This document shows, in pieces, positions 1-8,724 of a stretch of DNA of 64,000 bases. Under the pieces are notes generated by a model, which saw nothing but the letters and a program-made list of their open reading frames with translations, did no database searches and was not told the DNA's origin. The first letter of the stretch is position 1. The number at the start of each line of letters is the position of its first letter. The DNA lies in contig JAIMKV010000011.1 in assembly GCA_020692205.1 (NCBI GenBank), positions 21,372 to 85,371 on the forward strand. Direction: 5' to 3'. A program made the position numbers and the translations under genes. Source of the stretch: Myxosarcina sp. GA_180221_E-2-1-MAG-40_15. Its GTDB lineage: Bacteria; Cyanobacteriota; Cyanobacteriia; Cyanobacteriales; Xenococcaceae.

Positions 1-1
1 A

Positions 2-1999
2 ACTAAAAAACTCTGGATTGGTACTTTTCATAGCCTATTTGCCAAATTATTACGCTTCGATATCAATAAATATCAGGATGAGCGAGGACGTACCTGGAAA
101 CGTAATTTTTCGATTTTTGATGAATCGGATGTCCAGAGTTTATTCAAGAATATTGTCACGAAGGAGTTAAATTTAGATAATAAAAAATTCGATCCTCGTA
201 AAATTAGATATAGCATTAGTAATGCTAAAAATCAGGGTTTGACTCCAGATGAGTTTGCCAAACAAGAATCTGGTTATCGTGGGCGCGTTATTTCGGAAAT
301 TTACAACGAATATCAGTCTAGGTTAGCTGCCAATAATGCGCTGGATTTTGACGACTTGATTTGGGTTCCAGTCAAGTTGTTTCAGCAGAATGAGTCGATT
401 TTAGGCTACTGGCATACACAGTTTCAGCATATTTTGGTTGACGAATACCAGGATACCAATCGTATTCAGTATGATTTAATTCGCTTACTGGCAACTAATG
501 GTGAAACCAATAAGAGTGAGTGGAATTGGCACAGGCGATCGCTTTTTGTGGTCGGAGATGCCGATCAGTCGATTTATTCTTTCCGTTTGGCAGACTTTAC
601 CATTTTGCTCGATTTTCAAAAAGATTTTGGTGATGGTTTGCCCGATGAAGATACCCGCACCATGATTAAGCTAGAAGAGAATTATCGTTCTCGGGAAAAT
701 ATTCTGCAAGCAGCGAATCATTTAATTGCCCACAATAGCCAACGCATTGATAAGGTTCTCAAACCAACGCGGGGAGTAGGAGAACAAATTTACCTATATA
801 AAGCCGATGAGGAACAGGAAGAAGCGCGATTTGTCGTCCAGCAGATGCAGCAAATTAAGCAAAATAACCCCGAAATAGATTGGGGAGACTTTTCGATTCT
901 ATATCGTACTAACGCTCAATCTCGTCCCTTTGAGGATTTACTGCTACACAATAATATTCCCTACAATATTGTCGGCGGTTTAAAATTTTATGATCGTAAA
1001 GAAATTAAAGATGCGATCGCTTATTTACGCATTATAGTTAACCCCGAAGATACGGTTAGTTTACTCCGAGTTGTCAATGTTCCCCGTCGCGGTATTGGCA
1101 AGACAACTATTACTAGATTGATGGATGCCGCTCAGCAGTTGGGTGTACCGTTGTGGGAAATTGTTAATGATGAAACTTCGGTTAATACTATCGGGGGAAA
1201 AGCAGGTAAATCTTTGAGTCAATTTGCGCGGATGATTCAAGAGCAAAAAGAGCGTTTGGATGAGTTGACGGCAGGAGAGGTGTTAAATAATATTATCGAG
1301 CAGTCGGGTTACGTCAAAGAACTACAACAGCAAGGAACAGACGAAGCCGATAACCGTATTGCCAACATTTACGAGCTATACAACGCCGTGCAGCAGTTTC
1401 AGGAAGATAATGAAGAAACTAGCCTGGAAGCGTTTCTTGCTAGTGCTTCCCTGGCTTCAGATTTGGACGGTTTAGATGAAAAACAGCAAAAAGTTTCGCT
1501 GATGACACTTCATTCAGCTAAAGGTCTAGAATTTCCTATAGTTTTCTTAGTCGGAATGGAACAGGGTTTACTGCCCCACAATCGAACTTTAAACGATCCT
1601 TTGGAGATAGAGGAAGAACGCCGTTTATGCTACGTAGGAGTTACCCGCGCCCAAGAACAGCTATTTTTGACTTACACTAGACAACGCCGTCTTTGGGGAA
1701 CTAGAGAACCTGCGGTATCTTCTCAATTTTTAACAGAACTTCCAGGGGAATTGATTAACAGCAATGTTAATGCAGCTAGTACCTATCGCCGCCGTACTCC
1801 CGCCCAAAAACCTACCCCTGGTCAAGAAATTGATTGGAGTGTAGGCGATCGCGTTTTGCATTATGAGTTTGGTGCTGGAGAAATTACCCATGTCCTAGGA
1901 AGCGGCAAGAAAGCCACTTTGGCCGTTAAGTTTCTGAGTATGGGGGTAACGAAAATTATTCCTACAGTCGCCCCGATGGAGAAAGTGGAACAGGATTAA
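2..1999 (+). CDS. pcrA: UvrD/PcrA/Rep-family DNA helicase, 5' truncated by the window edge
   Basis: 3'-5' superfamily 1A DNA helicase acting in nucleotide-excision repair and replication restart. The frame is open from base 2, so the start and the Walker A region lie upstream. Visible motifs in order: Ia (TFHSLFAKLL, right at the edge), II (ILVDEYQDTN), III (VVGDADQSIYSF), IV (LEENYRS), V (LMTLHSAKGLEF) and VI (RRLCYVGVTRAQ). The last ~60 residues (GDRVLHYEFGAGEI onward) resemble the Tudor-like C-terminal domain by which UvrD/PcrA binds RNA polymerase. A TTG at 239 could be mistaken for the start, but coding continues upstream of it. Family is certain; the choice between pcrA and uvrD as a name is not. 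Confidence 0.93.
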   Translation, partial: TKKLWIGTFHSLFAKLLRFDINKYQDERGRTWKRNFSIFDESDVQSLFKNIVTKELNLDNKKFDPRKIRYSISNAKNQGLTPDEFAKQESGYRGRVISEIYNEYQSRLAANNALDFDDLIWVPVKLFQQNESILGYWHTQFQHILVDEYQDTNRIQYDLIRLLATNGETNKSEWNWHRRSLFVVGDADQSIYSFRLADFTILLDFQKDFGDGLPDEDTRTMIKLEENYRSRENILQAANHLIAHNSQRIDKVLKPTRGVGEQIYLYKADEEQEEARFVVQQMQQIKQNNPEIDWGDFSILYRTNAQSRPFEDLLLHNNIPYNIVGGLKFYDRKEIKDAIAYLRIIVNPEDTVSLLRVVNVPRRGIGKTTITRLMDAAQQLGVPLWEIVNDETSVNTIGGKAGKSLSQFARMIQEQKERLDELTAGEVLNNIIEQSGYVKELQQQGTDEADNRIANIYELYNAVQQFQEDNEETSLEAFLASASLASDLDGLDEKQQKVSLMTLHSAKGLEFPIVFLVGMEQGLLPHNRTLNDPLEIEEERRLCYVGVTRAQEQLFLTYTRQRRLWGTREPAVSSQFLTELPGELINSNVNAASTYRRRTPAQKPTPGQEIDWSVGDRVLHYEFGAGEITHVLGSGKKATLAVKFLSMGVTKIIPTVAPMEKVEQD

Positions 2000-2087
2000 T
2001 TGACTCTAATAGTAGTAGGTTGAGAAGTTTTGCCTGAGTCAAGGCTTCAGGTTAAAAGACCAAGTTTTTCTTGGTTTACTGGCAAAA

Positions 2088-2684
2088 TTAAGCAAAAAAG
2101 GTTTCCTTCGTTAAGATAAAAACATTGCCTTCATTTCCTCGGCCAATTCGCATATCTTCATCTAAATAGGTAATATCTAGCCAGCCTTTTTGTTCTCCAC
2201 GGTCAATTTTGAAGTCAAAAGGAAAAAACTTTTTGCCCGCCTCAATTTGCTGAATCAGTTTGGCTGGAGTATTGTAACCCAGTAGACGTTGTAAACCAAT
2301 AATCGAACGTTCAAACATGACGTTAACTCGATTTTCGGAAACTGGTTCAAAAGTAGCAGCAACGCTGACTAACCCTTCCAGCATTGGTAAGCCGATAATT
2401 TCGGCAATGTTATAGACTTTAGCTTCTGAGACGCGAATACATTGATAGATTTGTCCCAGTTTAAATAGAGGAAAACGGTCTAAACCAAGAATACCTTTGC
2501 TTGTGGTATATAATAAACGCCAGTCACCGTTGAGCAAATCCTTCGCTTCTAAAGGTTTGTGAGTCGGATTATCATCCTCTAACTGTTGAATTGCGGCGAG
2601 AACTCGAACATTATCAATTTCGTTAGCTAGCAAACCACGGTTCTTGCCAGCGATCGCTTCTAACAATTCTGCTTTTTTATTCAT
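2088..2684 (-). CDS. PAP/fibrillin (plastid-lipid-associated) family protein
   Basis: About 198 residues. The pattern NGDWRLLYTTSKGILGLDRFP near residue 55 and the C-terminal WLDITYLDEDMRIGRGNEGNVFIL stretch mark the PAP_fibrillin domain, a lipocalin-like fold that in plants and cyanobacteria associates with thylakoid lipids and protects photosystems from photo-oxidation. The start is taken at the ATG at 2684 (MNKKAELLEAI), which has an AAGGGA motif just upstream; an in-frame TTG at 2708 would add eight residues. It lies downstream of the acyl-AMP ligase on the same strand, but over 500 bases away, so co-transcription is doubtful. Confidence 0.85.
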   Translation of the reverse strand: MNKKAELLEAIAGKNRGLLANEIDNVRVLAAIQQLEDDNPTHKPLEAKDLLNGDWRLLYTTSKGILGLDRFPLFKLGQIYQCIRVSEAKVYNIAEIIGLPMLEGLVSVAATFEPVSENRVNVMFERSIIGLQRLLGYNTPAKLIQQIEAGKKFFPFDFKIDRGEQKGWLDITYLDEDMRIGRGNEGNVFILTKETFFA

Positions 2685-3196
2685 AAATCCCTTGACCCCA
2701 ATCAACAATTTTAATCAGATTAACTATATATTTTATAGACTTATTTAAGTTTATGATGATCTTGAAAACCGAAACCCGACCAGGGAAACATAAGTTTTCG
2801 CGATCGCCTGATTTTCCAGGATTTTACAAGATGCTTGCTGTTGGCCTTACGGGGTGACAGCAAGTTTAAAAGGATGAGAGTATAAGCGTTTTGGCTCTGA
2901 AGCCCGTTGATCAAAAGGTAGCTTATTAGGAGTCGAAGGTACTGAGCCCTAAACGAACGGCAGCCCACTTCGACTTCGTCAGTATCATTAACTTTTCGAC
3001 CCAATAGATAGCTTTCCCGTTTCCTTTTCCTTGAATAAACTTGTACGAAAAATTACGCGATTTAAGTCTCTAAATCACTGCTGCCAATTATTAAGCAAAT
3101 AAATTCATAGTCTGGATCTAACTTCTTAATTAGCTGAACTGCTTTGATCTACTCCCCAAAAAGCGATTCCGCTCAAATATCAATATCTAGGTATGC
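2685..3196. other. Intergenic region without a supportable gene
   Basis: About 510 bases between the fibrillin and acyl-AMP ligase genes. An 87-codon minus frame (2741-3004) has basic, low-complexity content and no family resemblance, so I do not annotate it. An inverted repeat CTTGCTGT (2834-2841) / ACAGCAAG (2857-2864) with a 15-base loop is visible; it lacks a T-run and has no clear role. Several scattered stop-interrupted stretches suggest decayed sequence. Confidence 0.5.
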
Positions 3197-5020
3197 TTAA
3201 ACAGGCAAACCGTCTAAAGTGTCAGCTAGAAATTCTGTGCGACAGGCATGACGTTGAATTTTACCACTAGAGGTTTTAGGTAAACTACCAGGCTTAAGTA
3301 GTAACGTTGTATGTACCTGTAGATCATGGTTTTTGGATATCTCTCGTCGAATTAGTTGAGTTAGCTCCTTAACCTGGATAATTTCTGAGGACACGGGTGA
3401 ACCGTCATCAGGCTCACCGCGAGATGTCAGTGTCGCAGCTGACTTGCCAGAAGATTTAGAACTAAAACGATTGCTACTCCAGTAACGACGCTCAACTTCT
3501 GCCAGAACGACTAACTTTTCTTCTCCTTGAATATTAATCGAAAAGCTTGCCACACAGCTTGGTCTAATCCAAGAAGTAGTTTCCTCGACAGTCTTTTCTA
3601 TATCTTGGGGATAATGATTGCGGCCTTTAATAACAATCATATCTTTAAGACGACCTGTAAAAAATACCTCTCCTTCGTCTAGAAAACCCAAATCACCTGT
3701 ACGTAAAAAAGGGCCATCGCCAGTGTCTTTTAAATAGGCATTAAAAGTAGCTTCGGTTATTTCTGGTTGTCTCCAGTATCCTTGGGCAATACTCGAACCA
3801 GATACCCAAATTTCGCCAACTTCTCCTGGTTTACAGCTTGTTAGAGATTCAGGATTAGCGATCGCAATTTTTTGATCCCTTAAGCTTTTACCACAGCTAA
3901 CTAAGGTATGGGGATGAGGTTCATTGGCATCGGCGATCGCAATTTTGTTTTGTTCTAAAGCTTTTCCCTGAACAGTTTTAGTCACTACCGCGGCATTTCT
4001 AGAGCCTCCAGAAATAATCAGCGTGGCTTCTGCCATGCCATAACAAGGATAAAAAGCTGAATAGTCAAATCCATAAGGGGCAAAGGTTTCAGCAAACCTG
4101 GTTAGGGTTTCATGGTTGATTGGTTCTGCACCATTAAAAGCCACCTGCCAATGACTCAGATCCAATCCTCTCAACTGTTCGGCTTTAAACTTGCGAACAC
4201 AGAGATCGTAGGCAAAATTAGGACCGCCGCTAGTGGTAGCTTGGTAACGAGAAATTGCTTTGAGCCAGCGTAAAGGATTTTGGAGAAACATTAATGGCGA
4301 CATTAAAGTCACGGGAAAGTCACCAAACAAAGGCTGGAGAACACCCCCAATTAAACCCATGTCATGATAAGGTGGCAACCAAATCACTCCTTTGCTTTGA
4401 GGAGAATGTCTAAAGCAACAATGGATTGCCTCTAAGTTGTGTAGCAGGTTTCTATAGGCGATTTTGACTCCTTTGGGTTCTGCCGTTGAGCCAGAGGTGT
4501 ATTGCAGAAAAGCGATATCATCATGGGAAAGATTGGGTTTGTACCAGTTTAAACCCGCATCTTGGTCTATGGTATCTGTGGTAATCCAGCATAAACTTTG
4601 TAGCTCAGGAGTGCTTTCTAACTGACGTTCTAATCCTCGCAAGGTATCGCTACTGGTCAGAGCGATGTTTGTTTGAGCGTTTTGTAAAATATTATCAATA
4701 CGGCTTAAGGAACGATTGGGGCGTGGAGGATAAGCCGGGATTGCGATCGCTCCAGCATAAAGACAACCAAAAAAAGCAGTAATATAGTCTATTCCCGCTG
4801 GAAATAGCAATAAGACTCGATCTTGAGGAGAAATAATTGATTGAAGCTTAGCAGCGATCGCTTTGGCTTGTTGTTCCAGTTGTCCATAGGTAAGGCTAAT
4901 TTCTTCCGTTTCTCCATCCACCAGAAAATTATATATTATCTGGTCAGGCTGCTCCATCGCGCGAATCTGAAGTATCTCGACCAATGTAGCTGCTTTAAGC
5001 TTATTTTTTAAACCACTCAT
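3197..5020 (-). CDS. Long-chain fatty acyl-AMP ligase (FAAL)
   Basis: Adenylate-forming enzyme (ANL superfamily), 607 residues. It activates fatty acids as acyl-adenylates, which FAALs normally pass to an acyl carrier protein rather than to CoA. Seen: the P-loop-like motif LQYTSGSTAEPKGV near residue 170, the A5-type motif YGMAEATL near 335, RTGDLGFLDEGEVFFTGR near 455, and the FAAL C-terminal signature LLKPGSLPKTSSGKIQRHACR. The start MSGLKNKL is preceded by non-coding DNA. Between AEVERRY and KELTQLIRREI there is a Ser-rich stretch of about 25 residues that looks longer than usual for the family. No ACP, polyketide synthase or desaturase is adjacent, so its partner is encoded elsewhere. Confidence 0.88.
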   Translation of the reverse strand: MSGLKNKLKAATLVEILQIRAMEQPDQIIYNFLVDGETEEISLTYGQLEQQAKAIAAKLQSIISPQDRVLLLFPAGIDYITAFFGCLYAGAIAIPAYPPRPNRSLSRIDNILQNAQTNIALTSSDTLRGLERQLESTPELQSLCWITTDTIDQDAGLNWYKPNLSHDDIAFLQYTSGSTAEPKGVKIAYRNLLHNLEAIHCCFRHSPQSKGVIWLPPYHDMGLIGGVLQPLFGDFPVTLMSPLMFLQNPLRWLKAISRYQATTSGGPNFAYDLCVRKFKAEQLRGLDLSHWQVAFNGAEPINHETLTRFAETFAPYGFDYSAFYPCYGMAEATLIISGGSRNAAVVTKTVQGKALEQNKIAIADANEPHPHTLVSCGKSLRDQKIAIANPESLTSCKPGEVGEIWVSGSSIAQGYWRQPEITEATFNAYLKDTGDGPFLRTGDLGFLDEGEVFFTGRLKDMIVIKGRNHYPQDIEKTVEETTSWIRPSCVASFSINIQGEEKLVVLAEVERRYWSSNRFSSKSSGKSAATLTSRGEPDDGSPVSSEIIQVKELTQLIRREISKNHDLQVHTTLLLKPGSLPKTSSGKIQRHACRTEFLADTLDGLPV

Positions 5021-5228
5021 TCACTTTTGATTGTTTAAATCGATTTACACCATATCTTATTATTGAAAATTCAAGTATAAATAAACTCAGAGCATAATCA
5101 TATCTGAAGTAATTAAATTACCCCACAGCTTACATTAATCAACACTAAAACCGAGTATTAATGTGACACCTTGGAAATAGTCCTCTTGATTAGATAATAA
5201 GATATAGTTTCTAGCTAGCAGCAATTTG

Positions 5229-6410
5229 ATGATGAATTTGTCAGAATTTTCTAATTCTCAAAGATTAAGAGAGATTCTTCTTGCTAAAATTGAAAGTTCG
5301 CCCCAGGAGCGAATCACTTTTGCTCAATACATGGAATTAATTTTATATCACCAGGATTATGGCTACTACAATTCGGGGATAGCTAGCATTGGAGTTCAAG
5401 GAGACTTTTTTACCTCTTCTTCTTTAGGTAAAGATTTCGGCGAATTGCTGGCGGTACAGTTCCAAGAAATGTGGCAAAATTTAGGCTGTCCTAATCCTTT
5501 TTATTTAGTTGAAATGGGTGCGGGAAATGGGGAACTTGCCCAAGATATTTTAAATTGGTTTCAAAATAGCGATGATCGGACTTTAACTCAAGCTTTGAGA
5601 TATGTGATCATCGAGCAGTCGCCAGCTTTGATTAAAGTACAGCAAGAGCTACTTAAGTCTTTTAATGTCGATCTTGCTTGGCAAACTTGGTCTGATATTG
5701 ACTCAGATAGTGTTGAAGGATGTTTTTTTTCTAACGAGCTAGTGGATGCTTTTCCTGTACATCTGGTAACGAAAAATGAAGCTCGACTAAAAGAAGTCTT
5801 TTTAAGTCTTGAGTCAGGTAAATTATCCGAAGCTGTTCATCCTATTTCTACTGAAAAACTGGCTCAATATTTCGAGTTTGTGGGGATTGATTTATTACAA
5901 AAACAGTATGCTGAAAATTATCGTACTGAAGTAAATCTTCAAGCTTTGGACTGGCTGGAAACCGTCGCCACTAAACTTAAGCGGGGATATATTTTAACCA
6001 TTGACTATGGCTACAGATCCGAACAATATTATCGACCTTCTCGTCAGCTAGGAACTTTACAGTGTTATTATCAACATCGTCGTCACGATAATCCCTACTC
6101 TAATCTGGGCGATCAGGACATTACTGCTCATGTGGATTTTACTGCCTTAGAACGTCAAGGAAAGTTGTGTAATCTTCAAAATATTGGCTTGACTCAGCAG
6201 GGGTTATTTCTCATGGCTTTAGGTTTAGGCGATCGCCTAAATGAACTATCTAGTGGTAAATATAATCTGGCAGAAATATTTAACCGCCGTGATGTTTTAC
6301 ATCAATTAATCAATCCTACGGGTTTAGGTGGTTTTGGAGTCTTAATTCAGGGCAAAAATTTGACCAAATCAGAGCAATCTTTACAGGGTTTAAGTATGCC
6401 AGCAATGTAA
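5229..6410 (+). CDS. MidA/NDUFAF7-family SAM-dependent methyltransferase (DUF185)
   Basis: About 393 residues. The N-terminal ITFAQYMELILYHQDYGYY and the SAM-binding glycine loop VEMGAGNGELAQDIL are hallmarks of the MidA family, which in mitochondria methylates an arginine of a complex I subunit; the cyanobacterial substrate is unknown but NDH-1 is a reasonable guess. FFSNELVDAFPVH and TIDYGYRSEQYY are further conserved blocks. Three start codons are clustered (TTG 5226, ATG 5229, ATG 5232) and no strong Shine-Dalgarno decides between them; I prefer an ATG. It stands alone, divergent from the acyl-AMP ligase and convergent with amt. Confidence 0.88.
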   Translation: MMNLSEFSNSQRLREILLAKIESSPQERITFAQYMELILYHQDYGYYNSGIASIGVQGDFFTSSSLGKDFGELLAVQFQEMWQNLGCPNPFYLVEMGAGNGELAQDILNWFQNSDDRTLTQALRYVIIEQSPALIKVQQELLKSFNVDLAWQTWSDIDSDSVEGCFFSNELVDAFPVHLVTKNEARLKEVFLSLESGKLSEAVHPISTEKLAQYFEFVGIDLLQKQYAENYRTEVNLQALDWLETVATKLKRGYILTIDYGYRSEQYYRPSRQLGTLQCYYQHRRHDNPYSNLGDQDITAHVDFTALERQGKLCNLQNIGLTQQGLFLMALGLGDRLNELSSGKYNLAEIFNRRDVLHQLINPTGLGGFGVLIQGKNLTKSEQSLQGLSMPAM

Positions 6411-6429
6411 AGTCCCAGCTGATTACTAC

Positions 6430-6497
6430 AAAAAAAAAGCCATTGCGAAGACTAAACATGAATTGCGATCGCTCTCAAGGTATCGCTACGCAATGGC
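6430..6497 (-). terminator. Terminator-like long-loop hairpin between midA-like gene and amt
   Basis: Perfect 9-base inverted repeat, GCCATTGCG (6439-6447) and CGCAATGGC (6489-6497), with nine A on the plus strand at 6430-6438. This reads as a stem plus U-run for the minus-strand amt transcript. The 41-base loop is long for an intrinsic terminator, so efficiency is uncertain. Confidence 0.55.
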
Positions 6498-6529
6498 AAT
6501 AATTAAATCAAACTTGACTTGAGGGAAAT

Positions 6530-8014
6530 CTAGAATTCAGAACTTTCTGTGGGGTTCATACCGATAGGAACACCACCAGCACCACCAGCTAAGACATCGG
6601 CTTCTTTAACAAATCCACTGTATGCTTCCATACCGTGTTCGCTGATATCTAAACCAAGCCTTTCTTCATCTTCATGAACTCGAATACCAATAGTAAATTT
6701 GAGGATTGACCAAACAATGACACTAAAGATAACGGTAAAGGCACCAATAGATAGGATACCAATAAGTTGAGTCACGATATTAGCTGTACCGAAAATACCT
6801 ACAGCTAAAGTTCCCCAGATCCCACATACCAGGTGAACTGAAGTTGCACCAACAGGATCATCAATTTTGATACTATCAAAAAAGGCAACTGAGAAAACAA
6901 CAATAATCCCAGCAATTAAACCAATGATCACCGCAGACAAATAGCTAACATCCGCACAACCAGCGGTAATACCGACTAAACCAGCCAAAATACCGTTAAT
7001 GATCATCGATAAGTCAGGCTTCCCGTCTTTGATCCAAGACGTGAAGGTTGCTGCCACACCACCTGCTGCTGCGGATAAATTAGTAGTTACGGCGATATAA
7101 GGAACGTTGGCTGTGGCTGCCAATTCTGAACCAGGGTTGAAGCCAAACCAGCCAATCCAAAGAATCAAACAACCTAGAGTAGCGAAACCCATGTTGTGTC
7201 CAGGGATAGCGCTAGTTCTACCGTTTTGGTACTTACCAATTCTCGGGCCCAGAAGTGCTGCACCAACTAAAGCTGCCCAACCACCGACTGAGTGAACCAC
7301 AGTTGAGCCAGCAAAGTCGGAAAAACCTAATTCAGCTAACCAACCACCATCCCAAACCCAGTGTCCAGTAATAGCGTAGGAAAAAGCTACTAGTAAGGTA
7401 CTAAAGATTAAGAAAGCAGTGAACTTAATTCTTTCTGCTACCGCACCAGAGACAATGGTTGCAGCCGTTGCTGCAAAGGCTACCTGAAACAAAAAGCTGA
7501 TTGCAGGAGGAACTGCTGCGGGGTAAGGATCGTCACCATAAGCTGCCGCATCACCACTAAAGAAAAACCCGCTGGTACCAATAAAGGGACTACCGTCGCC
7601 ATACATTAGAGCGTATCCAACTGCCCAATAAGCTAAAGTAGCGATCGCAAAGACAATTAAGTTTTTGGCCAAAATATTAACCGCGTTTTTCTGACGGCAA
7701 AAACCTGCTTCTAGCATTCCAAATCCAGCATTCATAAAGATTACTAGAACTGAACAAAACAGCAGGAAAATGGAGTCTAAAACAACTCGTAGTTCGTCTA
7801 AATTAGCAGGGGCTTCCAACCCTTGTGCCGTAGCTGCCGTATTCCAGACGACAACTATCATCGCAGCTAAAGGAATACATATAAACCATGAAGGGGAGAA
7901 TGTCTTGAAGACTGTTCTCAAAGGTCTTGGAAGCAAGCTTTTAGCTTGTGTTCCACTACCCAGAGTATTTTTACGTTTGAGTGTTTTTGTAGTTTTTAAG
8001 AATTCGGAATTCAT
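6530..8014 (-). CDS. amt: Ammonium transporter (Amt/MEP/Rh family)
   Basis: 494 residues, inner-membrane channel for ammonium. Seen: an N-terminal hydrophobic segment ending in NTAATAQ that looks like a signal peptide (residues ~45-65), then roughly eleven membrane segments. Family signatures include [69 protein letters not shown] and [16 protein letters not shown]. The C-terminal cytosolic tail ([19 protein letters not shown]) is the regulatory tail that in other Amt proteins couples subunits and contacts PII. An unusually long ~40-residue basic leader precedes the signal-like segment. The upstream NtcA box and the neighbouring glnN argue for induction under nitrogen shortage. Confidence 0.95.
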   Translation of the reverse strand: MNSEFLKTTKTLKRKNTLGSGTQAKSLLPRPLRTVFKTFSPSWFICIPLAAMIVVVWNTAATAQGLEAPANLDELRVVLDSIFLLFCSVLVIFMNAGFGMLEAGFCRQKNAVNILAKNLIVFAIATLAYWAVGYALMYGDGSPFIGTSGFFFSGDAAAYGDDPYPAAVPPAISFLFQVAFAATAATIVSGAVAERIKFTAFLIFSTLLVAFSYAITGHWVWDGGWLAELGFSDFAGSTVVHSVGGWAALVGAALLGPRIGKYQNGRTSAIPGHNMGFATLGCLILWIGWFGFNPGSELAATANVPYIAVTTNLSAAAGGVAATFTSWIKDGKPDLSMIINGILAGLVGITAGCADVSYLSAVIIGLIAGIIVVFSVAFFDSIKIDDPVGATSVHLVCGIWGTLAVGIFGTANIVTQLIGILSIGAFTVIFSVIVWSILKFTIGIRVHEDEERLGLDISEHGMEAYSGFVKEADVLAGGAGGVPIGMNPTESSEF

Positions 8015-8080
8015 TTACACTTCGATTAAATTAGAAAATATAGCTAATTTGCCTATTTAATGACAAATTCGATTTTGTCT

Positions 8081-8122
8081 AGTCTGTGATTTTTTCTGCT
8101 TTTTTGCCGTATTTGCAAATAC
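8081..8122 (-). promoter_or_regulatory. NtcA-activated promoter of amt (box plus weak -10)
   Basis: GTATTTGCAAATAC at 8109-8122 is a perfect GTA-N8-TAC palindrome, the consensus for the nitrogen regulator NtcA. On the minus strand exactly 22 bases separate it from CAGACT (8081-8086). CAGACT matches the TAN3T form of NtcA-dependent -10 boxes at its second and last bases only. It lies about 70-110 bases upstream of the amt start. The box is seen; activation by NtcA is inferred from family knowledge. Confidence 0.85.
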
Positions 8123-8669
8123 ATTTATTTGTGCCATAAAACTGTATAATGGTAGTCTTTTTTTAAATCAAAATTAAACTTTTATTCAAGTATTTAAATT
8201 GGCTTTGAGGGCAACTTTTTCTTGGGAACTAAAGCAAAAACTGTAACTTATGTGTCGAATTGTCTTCTTATTTAGTTCATCTTTACAGATCATACATAAA
8301 ATTTCGCTCATCAGTGAATAAAATTTAAGCTAGCCTGAGCAAACTTAATTAATTTACTGTTGAGTGGAGACAATGAAAGATTAGTTAATCTAATTTATGA
8401 GCAACAATATTTAACAATTACTAAAAAAGATTATGGTTTTCTCTGTATTTAGTTGACTTTAAGTTTTCAACAAAAACAAACCATTACATCGCTAATTTTA
8501 ACAATATAACGTAAGAGAATAATGAAGAAAACCCAAATTCAAAACTACTTTTAGTTAAATTATTATAAGCTTCAAAAGCTTAAACCGTAGCGACCTGATG
8601 CCACATAATGACAATGTTTCTAAAACTCACAAGTTTTACCATATTAGGCTTAGATGGAAATAAACGGCG
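8123..8669. other. AT-rich intergenic region between amt promoter and glnN terminator
   Basis: About 550 bases, A/T-rich with many short stop-bounded frames. No ORF with family resemblance, no tRNA-like fold and no further NtcA consensus was seen. It presumably holds only the distal upstream region of amt. Confidence 0.5.
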
Positions 8670-8696
8670 AAAAAAAAGGTCGCTCTATCTGCGACC
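8670..8696 (-). terminator. Rho-independent terminator of glnN
   Basis: On the minus strand the sequence reads GGTCGC, a 7-base loop, then GCGACC and a run of eight T (stem arms at 8678-8683 and 8691-8696; T-run as A at 8670-8677). It starts about 30 bases after the glnN stop. Confidence 0.85.
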
Positions 8697-8724
8697 CCAC
8701 GGGAATTGAACAAACTAGCTAATG

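Noticed and set aside
2741..3004. 87-codon minus-strand frame
   Set aside because: Basic low-complexity composition, no family resemblance or ribosome site; it lies in a stretch that looks non-coding.
3400..3425. Similarity of the FAAL insert to glnN DNA near 10504 (both encode GEPD-G-S)
   Set aside because: In GlnN this is a normal conserved motif; the match is short and probably coincidence.
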